Below, one piece after another: positions 24,358-34,105 of a DNA stretch of 64,000 nt. The DNA comes from JBBDWJ01 sp963824095 (lineage in GTDB: Bacteria; Acidobacteriota; Terriglobia; Bryobacterales; UBA6623). Within the stretch, counting starts at the first letter, position 1. The number at the start of each line of letters is the position of its first letter. Both the position numbers and the translations under genes were made by a program. A model generated the notes under the pieces. It searched no databases and was not told where the DNA came from. It saw nothing but the letters and a program-made list of their open reading frames with translations. The stretch is taken from NCBI GenBank assembly GCA_963824095.1, contig CAWGNS010000009.1:310001-374000 (forward strand). The letters run 5' to 3'.

Positions 24358-25026
24358 CTAGTTCACCGGCAGGATGCCGCGCCGCCGCAGGGCAAAGCCC
24401 AGGCCGGCCAGAACCAGCACGTCGAACGCCAACATCGAAATCAGCGACGGTTCAGGAACCGCCACCGACTCGCGCGATCCCTTCTGCCAAGGCTTCCAGA
24501 TGTTGACCCCGGCAAAACTTCGCGATCCAACGCCTTTGCCGCCGTCCGACTTGGCCCAGAACTGCAGATCGCTATCCTTCGGCCCGGCCTGCTGCTCTCC
24601 GAAGTGGTAGCTCGCCGTCGACGGCGTGAAAAGGTTCCACATCGCGTAGTTCACGACGCTGGCCTGTGCCTTGCCGAACGAAGTGGACCGGTCGACGCCG
24701 ATCATCTGTGCCGCCAGATAGAGCGCCGCCGAGTACGCCGAACTCGGGTTGGCCGTCTGGTGCTGGCTGTAGCTGGAACTGGAAGGCGCCACCGTGGCGG
24801 TGGCGTAATGCGGTGTTTCCGATGGAGAGTTGACCTGAAACTCGTCGACGATCGCCTGGATCCCCGTGGCCTTGCGCGCGACGACGCTCAACCGCGAGTA
24901 TTCCGGAGTCGCCCCAAACGCGTGGCCGCCATTGGGCAAGCTGAAGGTGTCCGCTTGCAGTCCGGCCAGGCAAAAAACCGACGCTACCGTTACCTGAAAG
25001 ATCCGCCTCAACAACAACTTCGCCAC
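24358..25026 (-). CDS. PEP-CTERM sorting-domain exported protein
   Basis: 222 residues from a GTG at 25026, chosen because AGGAG lies 7 nt upstream; an earlier ATG at 25074 would precede the ribosome site. A signal peptide (LLLRRIFQVTVASVFCLAGLQA) leads to a Ser/Thr/Ala-rich domain of no known function. The C-terminus has the sorting signal VPEPS, then a hydrophobic helix (LISMLAFDVLVLAGLGFAL) and the basic end RRR. Such proteins are cut and anchored or released by an exosortase, which is not present in this window. Upstream lies a candidate sigma-54 promoter and an inverted repeat, fitting the two-component PrsK/PrsR plus sigma-54 control known for some PEP-CTERM systems. Confidence 0.88.
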   Translation of the reverse strand: MAKLLLRRIFQVTVASVFCLAGLQADTFSLPNGGHAFGATPEYSRLSVVARKATGIQAIVDEFQVNSPSETPHYATATVAPSSSSYSQHQTANPSSAYSAALYLAAQMIGVDRSTSFGKAQASVVNYAMWNLFTPSTASYHFGEQQAGPKDSDLQFWAKSDGGKGVGSRSFAGVNIWKPWQKGSRESVAVPEPSLISMLAFDVLVLAGLGFALRRRGILPVN

Positions 25027-25130
25027 AATCCTTCTCCTCTGGGTCTTCCTCGAAAAAGGGTTCTCTTCCCGCATCCACTGTTCCCGACAAACAGGGGTTC
25101 TAAGGCAAAGAACCTAGGGTGATACGAGGT

Positions 25131-25146
25131 TGCACGCCGAGGGCCA
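25131..25146 (-). promoter_or_regulatory. Candidate sigma-54 (-24/-12) promoter of the PEP-CTERM gene
   Basis: On the minus strand this reads TGGCCCTCGGCGTGCA: TGGC at -24 and TGCA at -12 with the GG and GC doublets exactly 10 nt apart, as the sigma-54 consensus needs. It lies about 105 nt upstream of the GTG start in an AT-rich island within a GC-rich window. Predicted from sequence only. Confidence 0.55.
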
Positions 25147-25191
25147 GTACTGTTCAAGTCATTGAAAACAAGTGACAAAATAAAACAGTAC
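25147..25191. promoter_or_regulatory. Inverted repeat adjoining the sigma-54 promoter (possible activator site)
   Basis: Perfect 8-bp arms GTACTGTT (25147-25154) and AACAGTAC (25184-25191) enclose a smaller inner symmetry, GTCATTG/CAAGTGAC. The element begins directly next to the -24 box on its upstream side. That position is closer than usual for a sigma-54 enhancer, so it could instead be a repressor or a second regulator site. Confidence 0.45.
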
Positions 25192-25342
25192 CGGAATTAA
25201 CCATTCGGTAACTGTGGCGTAAACTACTTTTCAACCCACTTTTTTTCCTGGAACCGCACGGTTCCGGTCAAAAAGCCGGCGTCCGCCACAACATTCTCGT
25301 GGGGAGCCGCTCTGATCGCTTATAGAAGCATATTGGAATCAG
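25192..25342. other. AT-rich intergenic remainder
   Basis: No gene is seen. The stretch from 25160 to 25250 is unusually AT-rich for this window, with runs such as CACTTTTTTTCCTG. The hairpin-like pair CCGCACGG/CCGG near 25255-25268 could end transcription of the minus-strand membrane protein gene, though its 3' end is only at 25343. Confidence 0.35.
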
Positions 25343-27073
25343 TCACTTAGCCTGTTTGGTCTGGGAATCCATCAATTTCGTGTTGTGCTCGTCGTGAACC
25401 AGCCGCGCGAAGCCGTCGGCTCCGCCGATTCGCTGATCGGTGTCGAGCTGCTGGAAGAAATCCGCTACCTGGCGCCAAGTCAGGTCGGGGTTGTCCTTCT
25501 CGACCCAGCCCCAGTCCGGCAGCGGCCGGTCGGCGAACAGGCGCTCGGAGACCCACACATCGCCGCCTTGTTCCCAGGCCCGCAAAAACGCTTCCGCGGC
25601 GTGTTGCGGCCATAGGTCGGCCCGCGCTTCCATGGGGTCGGTCAGATAGTAGACCGGCAGTTGGCCTTCGAGCGCCAGGGGGTGAAACGGAAAGCGGTGG
25701 TAGAAGTCGTGGATGCCGTCGCGGAACGACAGCAGCACCACGCGGCTCCCTGGCCGCAGGGTCTGTTGGGCGGCCTCGATCCGCCGGATATCGCCGCCGA
25801 ACTTCTGGCGCGCGGTCGACAGCGCAAAGCTCGGCAGATTGACGCAGACGATCGCCGCCAGCAACACCGCCAGGCAGGCCCGCGTCGGCCGCCGCCACGA
25901 AAAATCGCGGCACAGGTAGGCCGCGCTGAGAATCAGAATCGGATAGATCGGCAGATAGCGCTCGGCGCTGCCGGCTTCATAGCCCAGCGCGAACGCCAGC
26001 ACGGCGGCGGCCGACGCGCCCAGCGGTAGCAGCAGGCGGCGTCCGCCCGCCGTTGCGGCTAGCCCCCACAGCGTCAGTGCCAGCACGGCGTCGACCAGCG
26101 CGATCTTCCACAGACTGGCCTCGACCACGTCGACGAGCGTGGTGTGGGCGTAGGGGTCGCCGAAGAAATAGCGCTTGATGGTCATGCCGTCGTTGCCCAG
26201 GTCGAGCAACGCGCGCGGAACGCCGGCGCCGATGCGCATCCAGTTGCGCGTCTGGGCGTAGCCGTGGCCCGCGTCGGAAAGCCACGCCCGCGCCTCGGCC
26301 AGCGATCCGATCCCCACCACCGCCGCCCCCAGCGCGAACACGATGGCCCCGACGACGAAGGTCGCCAAAGTGAGGCGAGCCAGAAAAACCAGCCGCCGCC
26401 GCCCCTCTTCGTCGTGGAGCGATAGCGAATTCCGTTCCCACACCAGCGCCGTGAGCCCGGCCGCCGGCAGTGCCAGCACGTACGCCACCCACAGCGAGCA
26501 CGAAGCCGCCAGCAGAACCCCCGCCAGCCAGGCCGCGCCCCAGCTCAAGTGCCGCGCCTGCACTGCCCACACAATCACCGCCAACCCACCGAGTTGTAGC
26601 GCCAGCCCGGGGACGTAAGCCGTGCCGGTCTGCGTCATGTTGAGGAAGGCGTTGCTGGCGAGCAGTCCCAGGCTCACCCCAAACGCCGCCGCCAGCCGCC
26701 CCGAGGCCATCCGAGCGATTCCGAACGCGAGCAGCACGCTTGCCAGGCCCGCCGCCAGGTTGAACGCGATCAGCGGAGGAAACACCACGAAGTAGCTCTC
26801 GCCAATGCGAGTCCGCAGCCACGGCTCCGTAGCCCGGAAGGAGAGCCAGCCGAGGGGCCGCCACAGCAAATGCCCGAAATCCCAGAGATGCGCATCGGTG
26901 GCCGACCCAGCGCGCTGGATCTCCGCCGCGTACATATTCGTATCGCTATAGGAATGCGGCCCCGTAAAGACCACCACGCCCACAAACAAAAGCAACACGA
27001 AGCCATAGGGCCAAAGCTTGGAGGGAAAGCGCATACCGCGAAACGAAAAACCGCGCAGCTCAAGCGCCGCCAT
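25343..27073 (-). CDS. Polytopic membrane protein, GT-C-glycosyltransferase-like
   Basis: 576 residues with about 10-11 membrane segments. The first (YGFVLLLFVGVVVFTG) is followed by a loop containing PHSYSDTNMYAAEI, where an acidic residue in the first outer loop is typical of lipid-sugar-dependent GT-C enzymes. The last about 150 residues form a soluble domain (QQTLRPGSRVVLLSFRDGIHDFYHRF and onward) with no recognised motif. The layout matches dolichyl/undecaprenyl-phosphate-sugar mannosyltransferase-like proteins, but family-defining residues are not clear. No operon partner is evident. Function is uncertain. Confidence 0.7.
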   Translation of the reverse strand: MAALELRGFSFRGMRFPSKLWPYGFVLLLFVGVVVFTGPHSYSDTNMYAAEIQRAGSATDAHLWDFGHLLWRPLGWLSFRATEPWLRTRIGESYFVVFPPLIAFNLAAGLASVLLAFGIARMASGRLAAAFGVSLGLLASNAFLNMTQTGTAYVPGLALQLGGLAVIVWAVQARHLSWGAAWLAGVLLAASCSLWVAYVLALPAAGLTALVWERNSLSLHDEEGRRRLVFLARLTLATFVVGAIVFALGAAVVGIGSLAEARAWLSDAGHGYAQTRNWMRIGAGVPRALLDLGNDGMTIKRYFFGDPYAHTTLVDVVEASLWKIALVDAVLALTLWGLAATAGGRRLLLPLGASAAAVLAFALGYEAGSAERYLPIYPILILSAAYLCRDFSWRRPTRACLAVLLAAIVCVNLPSFALSTARQKFGGDIRRIEAAQQTLRPGSRVVLLSFRDGIHDFYHRFPFHPLALEGQLPVYYLTDPMEARADLWPQHAAEAFLRAWEQGGDVWVSERLFADRPLPDWGWVEKDNPDLTWRQVADFFQQLDTDQRIGGADGFARLVHDEHNTKLMDSQTKQAK

Positions 27074-27097
27074 AACTCAAACGCCGCCGCGACCCAA

Positions 27098-27134
27098 ACA
27101 ACAGAGCCGCAGGCGTAAGTCGGCGGGCCGAAGC
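27098..27134 (+). repeat. Copy of the CAGAGCCGCAGG palindromic repeat
   Basis: Reads ACAACAGAGCCGCAGGCGTA then AGTCGGCGGGCCGAAG; it can fold around the GTAA loop. It lies upstream of the GT-C-like gene and downstream of the orphan permease gene, both on the minus strand. Confidence 0.7.
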
Positions 27135-27254
27135 GCCAAAGAGCAAGCCAACGGACAAACGCTCACCAACGACTTCTTGAGCTAGCGGCTCTGCAACCTG
27201 GTAAGCGCCTACGGAGCGCGCTCTCGACGGCTGGGATGCGCCTCGCCAAGCCCA

Positions 27255-29687
27255 TCACTCATACCGCAAAGCCGTCACCGGCTGAACGCGTGTCGCCCGC
27301 CGCGCCGGCCACCAACTAGCCGCCACCGCCGCCACCGCCAGAACGAGAGACAATCCAGCCAACACCAGCGGGTCCGTGGGGCTCACCTCAAACAGCTCAC
27401 TCGCCAGAAACCGCGTCAGCGCAAAACTCGCCGCTAGCCCCAACGCGATCCCCGGAACCACCAGCCGCAACGCCTGCCCGAGCACCAGCCGCAACACATC
27501 GCCTGCACTCGCGCCCAATGCCATCCGAACGCCAAACTCGTGTGTGCGGCGGCTCACCGCGTAGTGCAACACGCCATAAACGCCCAGCACGGCCAGCAGC
27601 AATCCCAGCCCCGCAAATACCCCCAGCAAAGTCGTATAGAAACGAGGCTGCGCGATCGAAGACTGCACGATCTCGTCCATCGGGCGGATCGCGTGAATCG
27701 GCAAATCGTTGTTGATCGCGTGCGCGCGTTGCTTGACGGCGGCGGCCAGCGGCCCGTCTTCGCCGCTATGGCGCACCACCAGCGTCGCCATCGGCGGCGG
27801 CAGGCTGGAGTATGGCTGATAGACCTGCTCGGGCGAGGTCTGCTCCAGACCCTGGTGCTTCACATCGGCGACCACGCCTACGATCTGCTGCCACGGCGCA
27901 TCCTGATCAAACGGCGCAAAGCGAATGCGCTTGCCGACTGCCTCGCCGCCGGGCCAGTAGCGCCGCGCCATCGCCTCGCTGACGAGCGCAACGTCGCGCT
28001 GCTCGAGCACATCCTGCTCGGTCAACTCGCGTCCGCGCAGCAGGCGCAGGCCCAGGGCTTGGAAATAACCGGCGCTCACCAGATTCGTTTCGGCCTGCGG
28101 CGCCTCGTCGGCCGAAGCCGGCAGAGGCTGACCTTCCACCGCAAAGCTCGAAGCCAGCGTCGAGCCCGACAGCGGCAGAACCGCGGTGATTCCGGCATGT
28201 TGCACTCCGGGCAGCTTCTCTACCTCGGCGAGCAGTTGCTGATAGAACGCGACACGCTGCGCATGTTCACTGCGAATGCCGGTCGGCAGCCGCAATTGGA
28301 ACGTCAGCGCGTGCTCGGCGCGAAAACCCGGATCGACATGGCTGAGGCGCCAGAAACTCTTCAGCATCAGCCCGCCTCCGGCCAGCAGCACCAGCGCCAC
28401 GGCAATCTCGGCCACCGCCAGCGCCTGCGCCAGCCTCTGGCGATTCGGTCCCGCCGAAACGCCGCGGGTTCCCTCACGCAGCTCATTGCCGGGCGAAACG
28501 CGCGACACGCGCAGCGCCGGAACCAGGCCGAACAACACGCCGCTGGCGATCGCGAGCGCCGCCGAAAACAGCAGCAGATGCCCGTCGAGCGCGATCTGGG
28601 CGGTGCGCGGAACTTCCGCCGGAATCAGCGGCGTCACCAGCCGCAGCGCCCATCCCCCGAACAGCACGCCAAGTGCCGAGCCGATCGCGGCGAGCAGCAG
28701 ACTTTCGGTCAGCGCCAGCCGTACCAGGCGGCCGCGGCCCGCGCCCAGCGTAGCCCGCAGCGCCATTTCGGCACGGCGGTTGGTCGCGCGCGCCAGCAGC
28801 AGGTTGGCCACGTTCGCGCAGGCGATCAGCAGAACGAAGCCGACCGCGCCCAGCAACAACAACAACCGCAGCCGGACGTCTTCGGTAATCGAATCGCGCA
28901 GCGGAACGACCCGCACGCCCAAGCCCGCGTTACGCTGCGGGTCCGCCGCGACGAGACGCCCGGCGAGTGCCGTCATTTCGGTTTGCGCCCGATCCAACTC
29001 CACGCCCGGCCGCAGGCGCGCCAGCATCTGATACACGCTGGCGCCCATGATGCGATCCGTTTGCGGCGTCACAGGCTTCCAAACGTCGGTCCATTCGCTG
29101 GCCCCGAAATCCCGCGGGTCCCGAAATGTCGCCGGCAACACGCCGGCTACCACGAAGCTCTCTCCGTTGAGCGTGATCGAGTCGCCGACCGCCGAGCCTT
29201 GGCCGCCGAACCGCCGTTGCCAAAGCCGGTAGCTGATGTTCACCGCTGGAGGGCTATCCGCCTTGGCATCGCTTGAGTCCAGCGTGCGGCCTGCCACCGC
29301 TTCGGTTCCCAGCAGCGGAAAAAACTCCCCCGTCACCAGCCGTCCGCGAATCTGTTCGGCCTCGGAGCCGCCGGTCGCCACCACGACCTCGCCGCGACTC
29401 ACGGCCATCGCATCGAAGCTGCCGCCGGCCTCGCGCAGCAAGTCGAATTGAGGCACCGAAAGCGAAGCGCGCCGCATATCACGGTCGAGGCGAGTCAGCC
29501 AGACCGCGACCAGCCGCTCGGGGTTCGAGTAAGGCAGCGGCCGCAGCATCACCGCGTCAACCACGCTGAACATCGCCGTGTTCGCGCCGACGCCGAGCGC
29601 CAAGGTCAACACGGCCACGGCCGTAAACGCAGGAGCTTTCCAAAGCGTCCGCCCGGCGTAGCGAAGGTCTTTGAAAAAGGTTCGCAT
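27255..29687 (-). CDS. Orphan ABC permease with two FtsX/MacB-type domains (acidobacterial duplicated orphan permease type)
   Basis: 810 residues from the ATG at 29687 (MRTFFKDLRYAGRTLWKAP); an upstream ATG at 29747 adds 20 non-conserved residues. The N-terminal membrane helix (TAVAVLTLALGVGANTAMF) and a MacB-like periplasmic domain lead to a first FtsX domain with NRRAEMALRATLGAGRGRLV. A second periplasmic domain leads to a last FtsX domain with RRTHEFGVRMALGASAGDVL. No ATPase gene lies beside it, the defining trait of this acidobacterial family. It may help export or serve in envelope signalling; no substrate can be named. Confidence 0.9.
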   Translation of the reverse strand: MRTFFKDLRYAGRTLWKAPAFTAVAVLTLALGVGANTAMFSVVDAVMLRPLPYSNPERLVAVWLTRLDRDMRRASLSVPQFDLLREAGGSFDAMAVSRGEVVVATGGSEAEQIRGRLVTGEFFPLLGTEAVAGRTLDSSDAKADSPPAVNISYRLWQRRFGGQGSAVGDSITLNGESFVVAGVLPATFRDPRDFGASEWTDVWKPVTPQTDRIMGASVYQMLARLRPGVELDRAQTEMTALAGRLVAADPQRNAGLGVRVVPLRDSITEDVRLRLLLLLGAVGFVLLIACANVANLLLARATNRRAEMALRATLGAGRGRLVRLALTESLLLAAIGSALGVLFGGWALRLVTPLIPAEVPRTAQIALDGHLLLFSAALAIASGVLFGLVPALRVSRVSPGNELREGTRGVSAGPNRQRLAQALAVAEIAVALVLLAGGGLMLKSFWRLSHVDPGFRAEHALTFQLRLPTGIRSEHAQRVAFYQQLLAEVEKLPGVQHAGITAVLPLSGSTLASSFAVEGQPLPASADEAPQAETNLVSAGYFQALGLRLLRGRELTEQDVLEQRDVALVSEAMARRYWPGGEAVGKRIRFAPFDQDAPWQQIVGVVADVKHQGLEQTSPEQVYQPYSSLPPPMATLVVRHSGEDGPLAAAVKQRAHAINNDLPIHAIRPMDEIVQSSIAQPRFYTTLLGVFAGLGLLLAVLGVYGVLHYAVSRRTHEFGVRMALGASAGDVLRLVLGQALRLVVPGIALGLAASFALTRFLASELFEVSPTDPLVLAGLSLVLAVAAVAASWWPARRATRVQPVTALRYE

Positions 29688-29947
29688 GAGTGTATTCGAG
29701 CAACGGGAACCGGCGCCCCACCAGGGGCCGCTTTTCCCTTTGATCATAGACGAACCTAACGAGTCCCCCGTAGCGCAGGGCTGGTGCTTTTCCGGACCTG
29801 CGGCTTTTGGCGAAAACCCGGGCTGGAACTACCCCCCAAAAAAAGCGGCCGCCCCCGGCTCCTGGAAATACCAGTAGCACCGGGAAGCGGCCTACCTGTC
29901 GAAACGCCTACGGCTACGTCAAAAAAAACCCAGCCGCAACGCCGTTG

Positions 29948-31309
<1,362 letters not shown>

Positions 31310-31834
31310 CTCTCCGCCGTTTGACATGAGCTACTCCTTCTCTCTGGATGCCGCAAAGCAATTCCAGCCGCAAACATATCCGGATGCAAGCAGCGAAGTA
31401 GTGTACCTCATACTTACCTACTCATGTTCGCTGCCTCGAACTCCGCGCTTCGGTCTTCACCAGCTTGCCGGGAGTTGGCGCCGCCAACTCCTTTCCCCAA
31501 CTCAACGTACCACAGTATTCCATGAATTCCGGCCCAAAAACCAGAGAATCCGCGGGGCCCCGTGTGGCATCGACAATCCGGTCTGTGTTCTCAGGTGGCG
31601 CAGACAATCCTTTCTGTGTTGCCGTGGCGCGGGCCTGCGGCCGGCAGCGTCGGTTTTGGGGCCGACGTTCCATTCCACGTCGCTGGACCCGAACAATCGA
31701 GAGTAAATAGCAGGGAAAGACCGACATCCAGGCCGGCCTGCCGGCCGTAGGCCCGCGCCAAGTCGAAACACCCAAGCGGAACACACTGTCACGGAAAATG
31801 GCCTAAAATAGACAACGCTACCGGAGCACTCACG
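31310..31834. other. Intergenic region with dispersed-repeat remnants
   Basis: No convincing gene. Between 31570 and 31620 the motif GACAATCC...TCTGTG occurs twice (GACAATCCGGTCTGTG and GACAATCCTTTCTGTG); related copies are at 38.2 and 41.0 kb. The next gene's ribosome site GGAG lies at 31823-31826, before the GTG at 31835. Confidence 0.5.
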
Positions 31835-32647
31835 GTGGTTGTCGATTTGCTTCGATCCCGGTGCCGGCGTCTCTCAGGCGTTCTGCTGATCGCCCTGGCG
31901 GCGTGGTCCACGCCCTGGGTGACCCCTGCGGCCCAGCGCCCGGCGGGACTGTCTTCACCCGTACATCTCAACCGGGCTCCGGGCGCGGTTTTAACTCGCG
32001 CCAAGGTCGTACCCGTGCAGCGCATCGGCAGCGGCCTGCTCGCGAAAGGAAAACTGCTGGTCGCCAGCGAGGGCCTGGGCGATCCGCATTTTGCCGAAAC
32101 GGTGGTCCTGCTGTTGGATTACAGCGACGAGGGGGCGATGGGGGTGCTCATCAACCGCTCCACCGATATCAAGCTCGCGAAACTGCTGCCGCGCGTCTCG
32201 GGGCTCGAACAACGCAGCGACACGATCTTCGAAGGCGGCCCGGTCGAGCGCTCCGAAATCCTGATGCTGGTACGTTCCGACAAAGAACCCGAAGACTCCA
32301 AACTCGTCTTCGGCGACGTCTACATCAGCTCCAGCGCCGAATTGCTCAAGCGGCTGGCGGCCGACGCGCCGGCCGGGGATGCGCCGTTCCGCGTCTACTC
32401 CGGATACGCGGGGTGGGCCGGCGGCCAGCTCGAAACCGAAGTCGGCGTCGGCGCCTGGCACATTGTTCCGGCCACCACCGCGGACGTGTTCTCCAGCGAG
32501 CCCGGTCGCTTGTGGCAGGATCTCATCGGCCGCGCGACGATGCGCTTCGCCCGGGCCCAATCGTTTGGCTCGGTGGGGACGGCCCTCCCGTTGCGCGCCT
32601 CGATTTTTCCGTCGCTCACGGGATTCACGCGCCGCGCAACGCGGTGA
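31835..32647 (+). CDS. Exported YqgE/AlgH-family protein
   Basis: 270 residues from a GTG at 31835 with GGAG 8 nt upstream. The AlgH core is clear: GKLLVASEGLGDPHFAETVV, LLLDYSDEGAMGVLINRST, FEGGPVERSEILMLVRSD, YSGYAGWAGGQLETEVGVGAW. The usual family member is about 185 residues and cytoplasmic. This one carries an N-terminal extension with a signal-like helix (LSGVLLIALAAWSTPWVTPAA), so it should be exported or membrane-anchored. The last about 25 codons overlap a degenerate long-hairpin repeat, so the C-terminus may have been replaced by repeat sequence. It converges on the phosphodiesterase gene, 15 nt apart. Confidence 0.85.
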   Translation: MVVDLLRSRCRRLSGVLLIALAAWSTPWVTPAAQRPAGLSSPVHLNRAPGAVLTRAKVVPVQRIGSGLLAKGKLLVASEGLGDPHFAETVVLLLDYSDEGAMGVLINRSTDIKLAKLLPRVSGLEQRSDTIFEGGPVERSEILMLVRSDKEPEDSKLVFGDVYISSSAELLKRLAADAPAGDAPFRVYSGYAGWAGGQLETEVGVGAWHIVPATTADVFSSEPGRLWQDLIGRATMRFARAQSFGSVGTALPLRASIFPSLTGFTRRATR

Positions 32648-32656
32648 CGGTCCCCT
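32573..32656. repeat. Degenerate long-hairpin repeat overlapping the 3' end of the AlgH-like gene
   Basis: Arms GTGGGGACGGCCCTCCCGTT and GCGCAACGCGGTGACGGTCC resemble those at 21659. It lies between convergent genes, as do the copies at 21.66 and 45.13 kb. Confidence 0.5.
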
Positions 32657-32662
32657 CGCTGA

Positions 32663-34036
32663 CTAAGGCTGCAGCGCTTCGTCCAACACCCGCCCGCTGC
32701 CTTGGTTCATCTCCAAACCCAGCAGCCGCGACACCGTCGGAGCCAGATCCACCTGCTTGACGTGCCCGATGGTTTCGCCCTTCTTGATGCCGCTGCCCCA
32801 CAGCACCAGCGACGGGTACATCCGCGGATGCTGCGGCAGATAGCCGTGGCTGTGCGAAGGCTTCAGCATGCGCTTGCGTTCCATCGAGGGGTCTTTGGGG
32901 TCGGCCACCAGGTAGGTGTCGATGTCGGGGATGATCAGATAATTTCCGAACGCGTAGGGGCTCTCTTCGTAGCGCGGCTGGCCCAGCGAGTGAAACTCGT
33001 CGGGCATCACGATGCGATGGATGTTGGGCATCCCGCGCAGCTCGTCGAACACTTTTTCGAGCTTGGGCAGATCCTGCGCGCGGTCGAAATTGTCTTTCAG
33101 CACGACGCTCATCATCCAGCCGCCGCCGCGCAGCTCGACGCGGTCGAGCAATCCCGCCTTCTCGAACGCCGGCCGGATGTTGAGCTGGTAGTAAACGCTG
33201 TGGAAGCCATGGTCGGCGGTGACGATGAAGGTCGTATCGTCGGCGATGCCGGCGTCTTCAACCGCCTTGCGCAGCAAGCCCACGCAATAGTCGGCCTGCG
33301 TAAACGCCGCTTGCGACATGTAGTGGTGCGGGCCGTACTCGTGTTGCGCTTCGTCGGTCACCAGCAGGTGGATTGCCAGCAGCCCCGGCTTGTATTTTTG
33401 GATCACGTAGCCGGCCGCCTCGGCCAGAATCGCATCGCCGGCGGCCTGCCGCGGACTACCGTACCAGCGGAAATACAAATCGATCGGCACGCCGGCCTTC
33501 TGCAGCTCCGCGATCACCTTGGGATCGATGGCGTTGATATCGCCCTTGCGCTCGGCGGTGAACACTTCGGGAATGTTGAAGTCGATCGAAGGGTCGTCGC
33601 GCGTCTCGGGCCAGAAGAACGAAGCCGTGCCGAGGCCTTTCTTCTTGGCGGCGTCGAACAGCGTCGGCACTTTGACGACCTCGGTGTGCGGCTTGTTGGT
33701 CGGCTCGAAGTGCTCGCCGGTGATGTGGTTGAACAAACGATTGCTCAGCACGCCGTGGATGCGCGGCTCGACGCCGGTGAGAATCGTGGTGTGCGAAGGG
33801 TGCGTGACGCTCGGGAAGATCGTTTCGCTGCTCGCCGCCCAGACCCCTTCGCTGATCATACGGCGAATGTTGGGCAGCTCGAGTTCCTCATTGTAGAGGT
33901 GATATGCGGCAAAGCCGTCGATCGTCACTAGAACGACGTGTTTGGCCGCCCGCGCCGGCGGCGCCACAAACGCCGCGGCCAGCGCCAGCAACAGCACGCC
34001 GGGGAAGGTCGTCAGGGATCGGCTCGATGAACGCAT
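32663..34036 (-). CDS. Exported nucleotide pyrophosphatase/phosphodiesterase-type enzyme (alkaline phosphatase superfamily)
   Basis: 457 residues with a signal peptide ending in PPARA. The NPP-type active site is visible: D40 in VVLVTIDG, nucleophile T78 in FPSVTHPSHTTILTG, N99, then the metal-binding region HLLVTDEAQHEYGPH, TADHGFHSV and a late His in SHSHGYLPQHP. Such enzymes split phosphodiester or pyrophosphate bonds in the periplasm; typical substrates are nucleotides or lipid head groups. A separate short gap parts it from thiD on the same strand. Confidence 0.87.
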   Translation of the reverse strand: MRSSSRSLTTFPGVLLLALAAAFVAPPARAAKHVVLVTIDGFAAYHLYNEELELPNIRRMISEGVWAASSETIFPSVTHPSHTTILTGVEPRIHGVLSNRLFNHITGEHFEPTNKPHTEVVKVPTLFDAAKKKGLGTASFFWPETRDDPSIDFNIPEVFTAERKGDINAIDPKVIAELQKAGVPIDLYFRWYGSPRQAAGDAILAEAAGYVIQKYKPGLLAIHLLVTDEAQHEYGPHHYMSQAAFTQADYCVGLLRKAVEDAGIADDTTFIVTADHGFHSVYYQLNIRPAFEKAGLLDRVELRGGGWMMSVVLKDNFDRAQDLPKLEKVFDELRGMPNIHRIVMPDEFHSLGQPRYEESPYAFGNYLIIPDIDTYLVADPKDPSMERKRMLKPSHSHGYLPQHPRMYPSLVLWGSGIKKGETIGHVKQVDLAPTVSRLLGLEMNQGSGRVLDEALQP

Positions 34037-34105
34037 AGCCCTTGAGGATACTCGATTCGGGCTACAGATCGGTTGCGGTGGCGGAAGCGTGAGACACCCC
34101 TCGGA

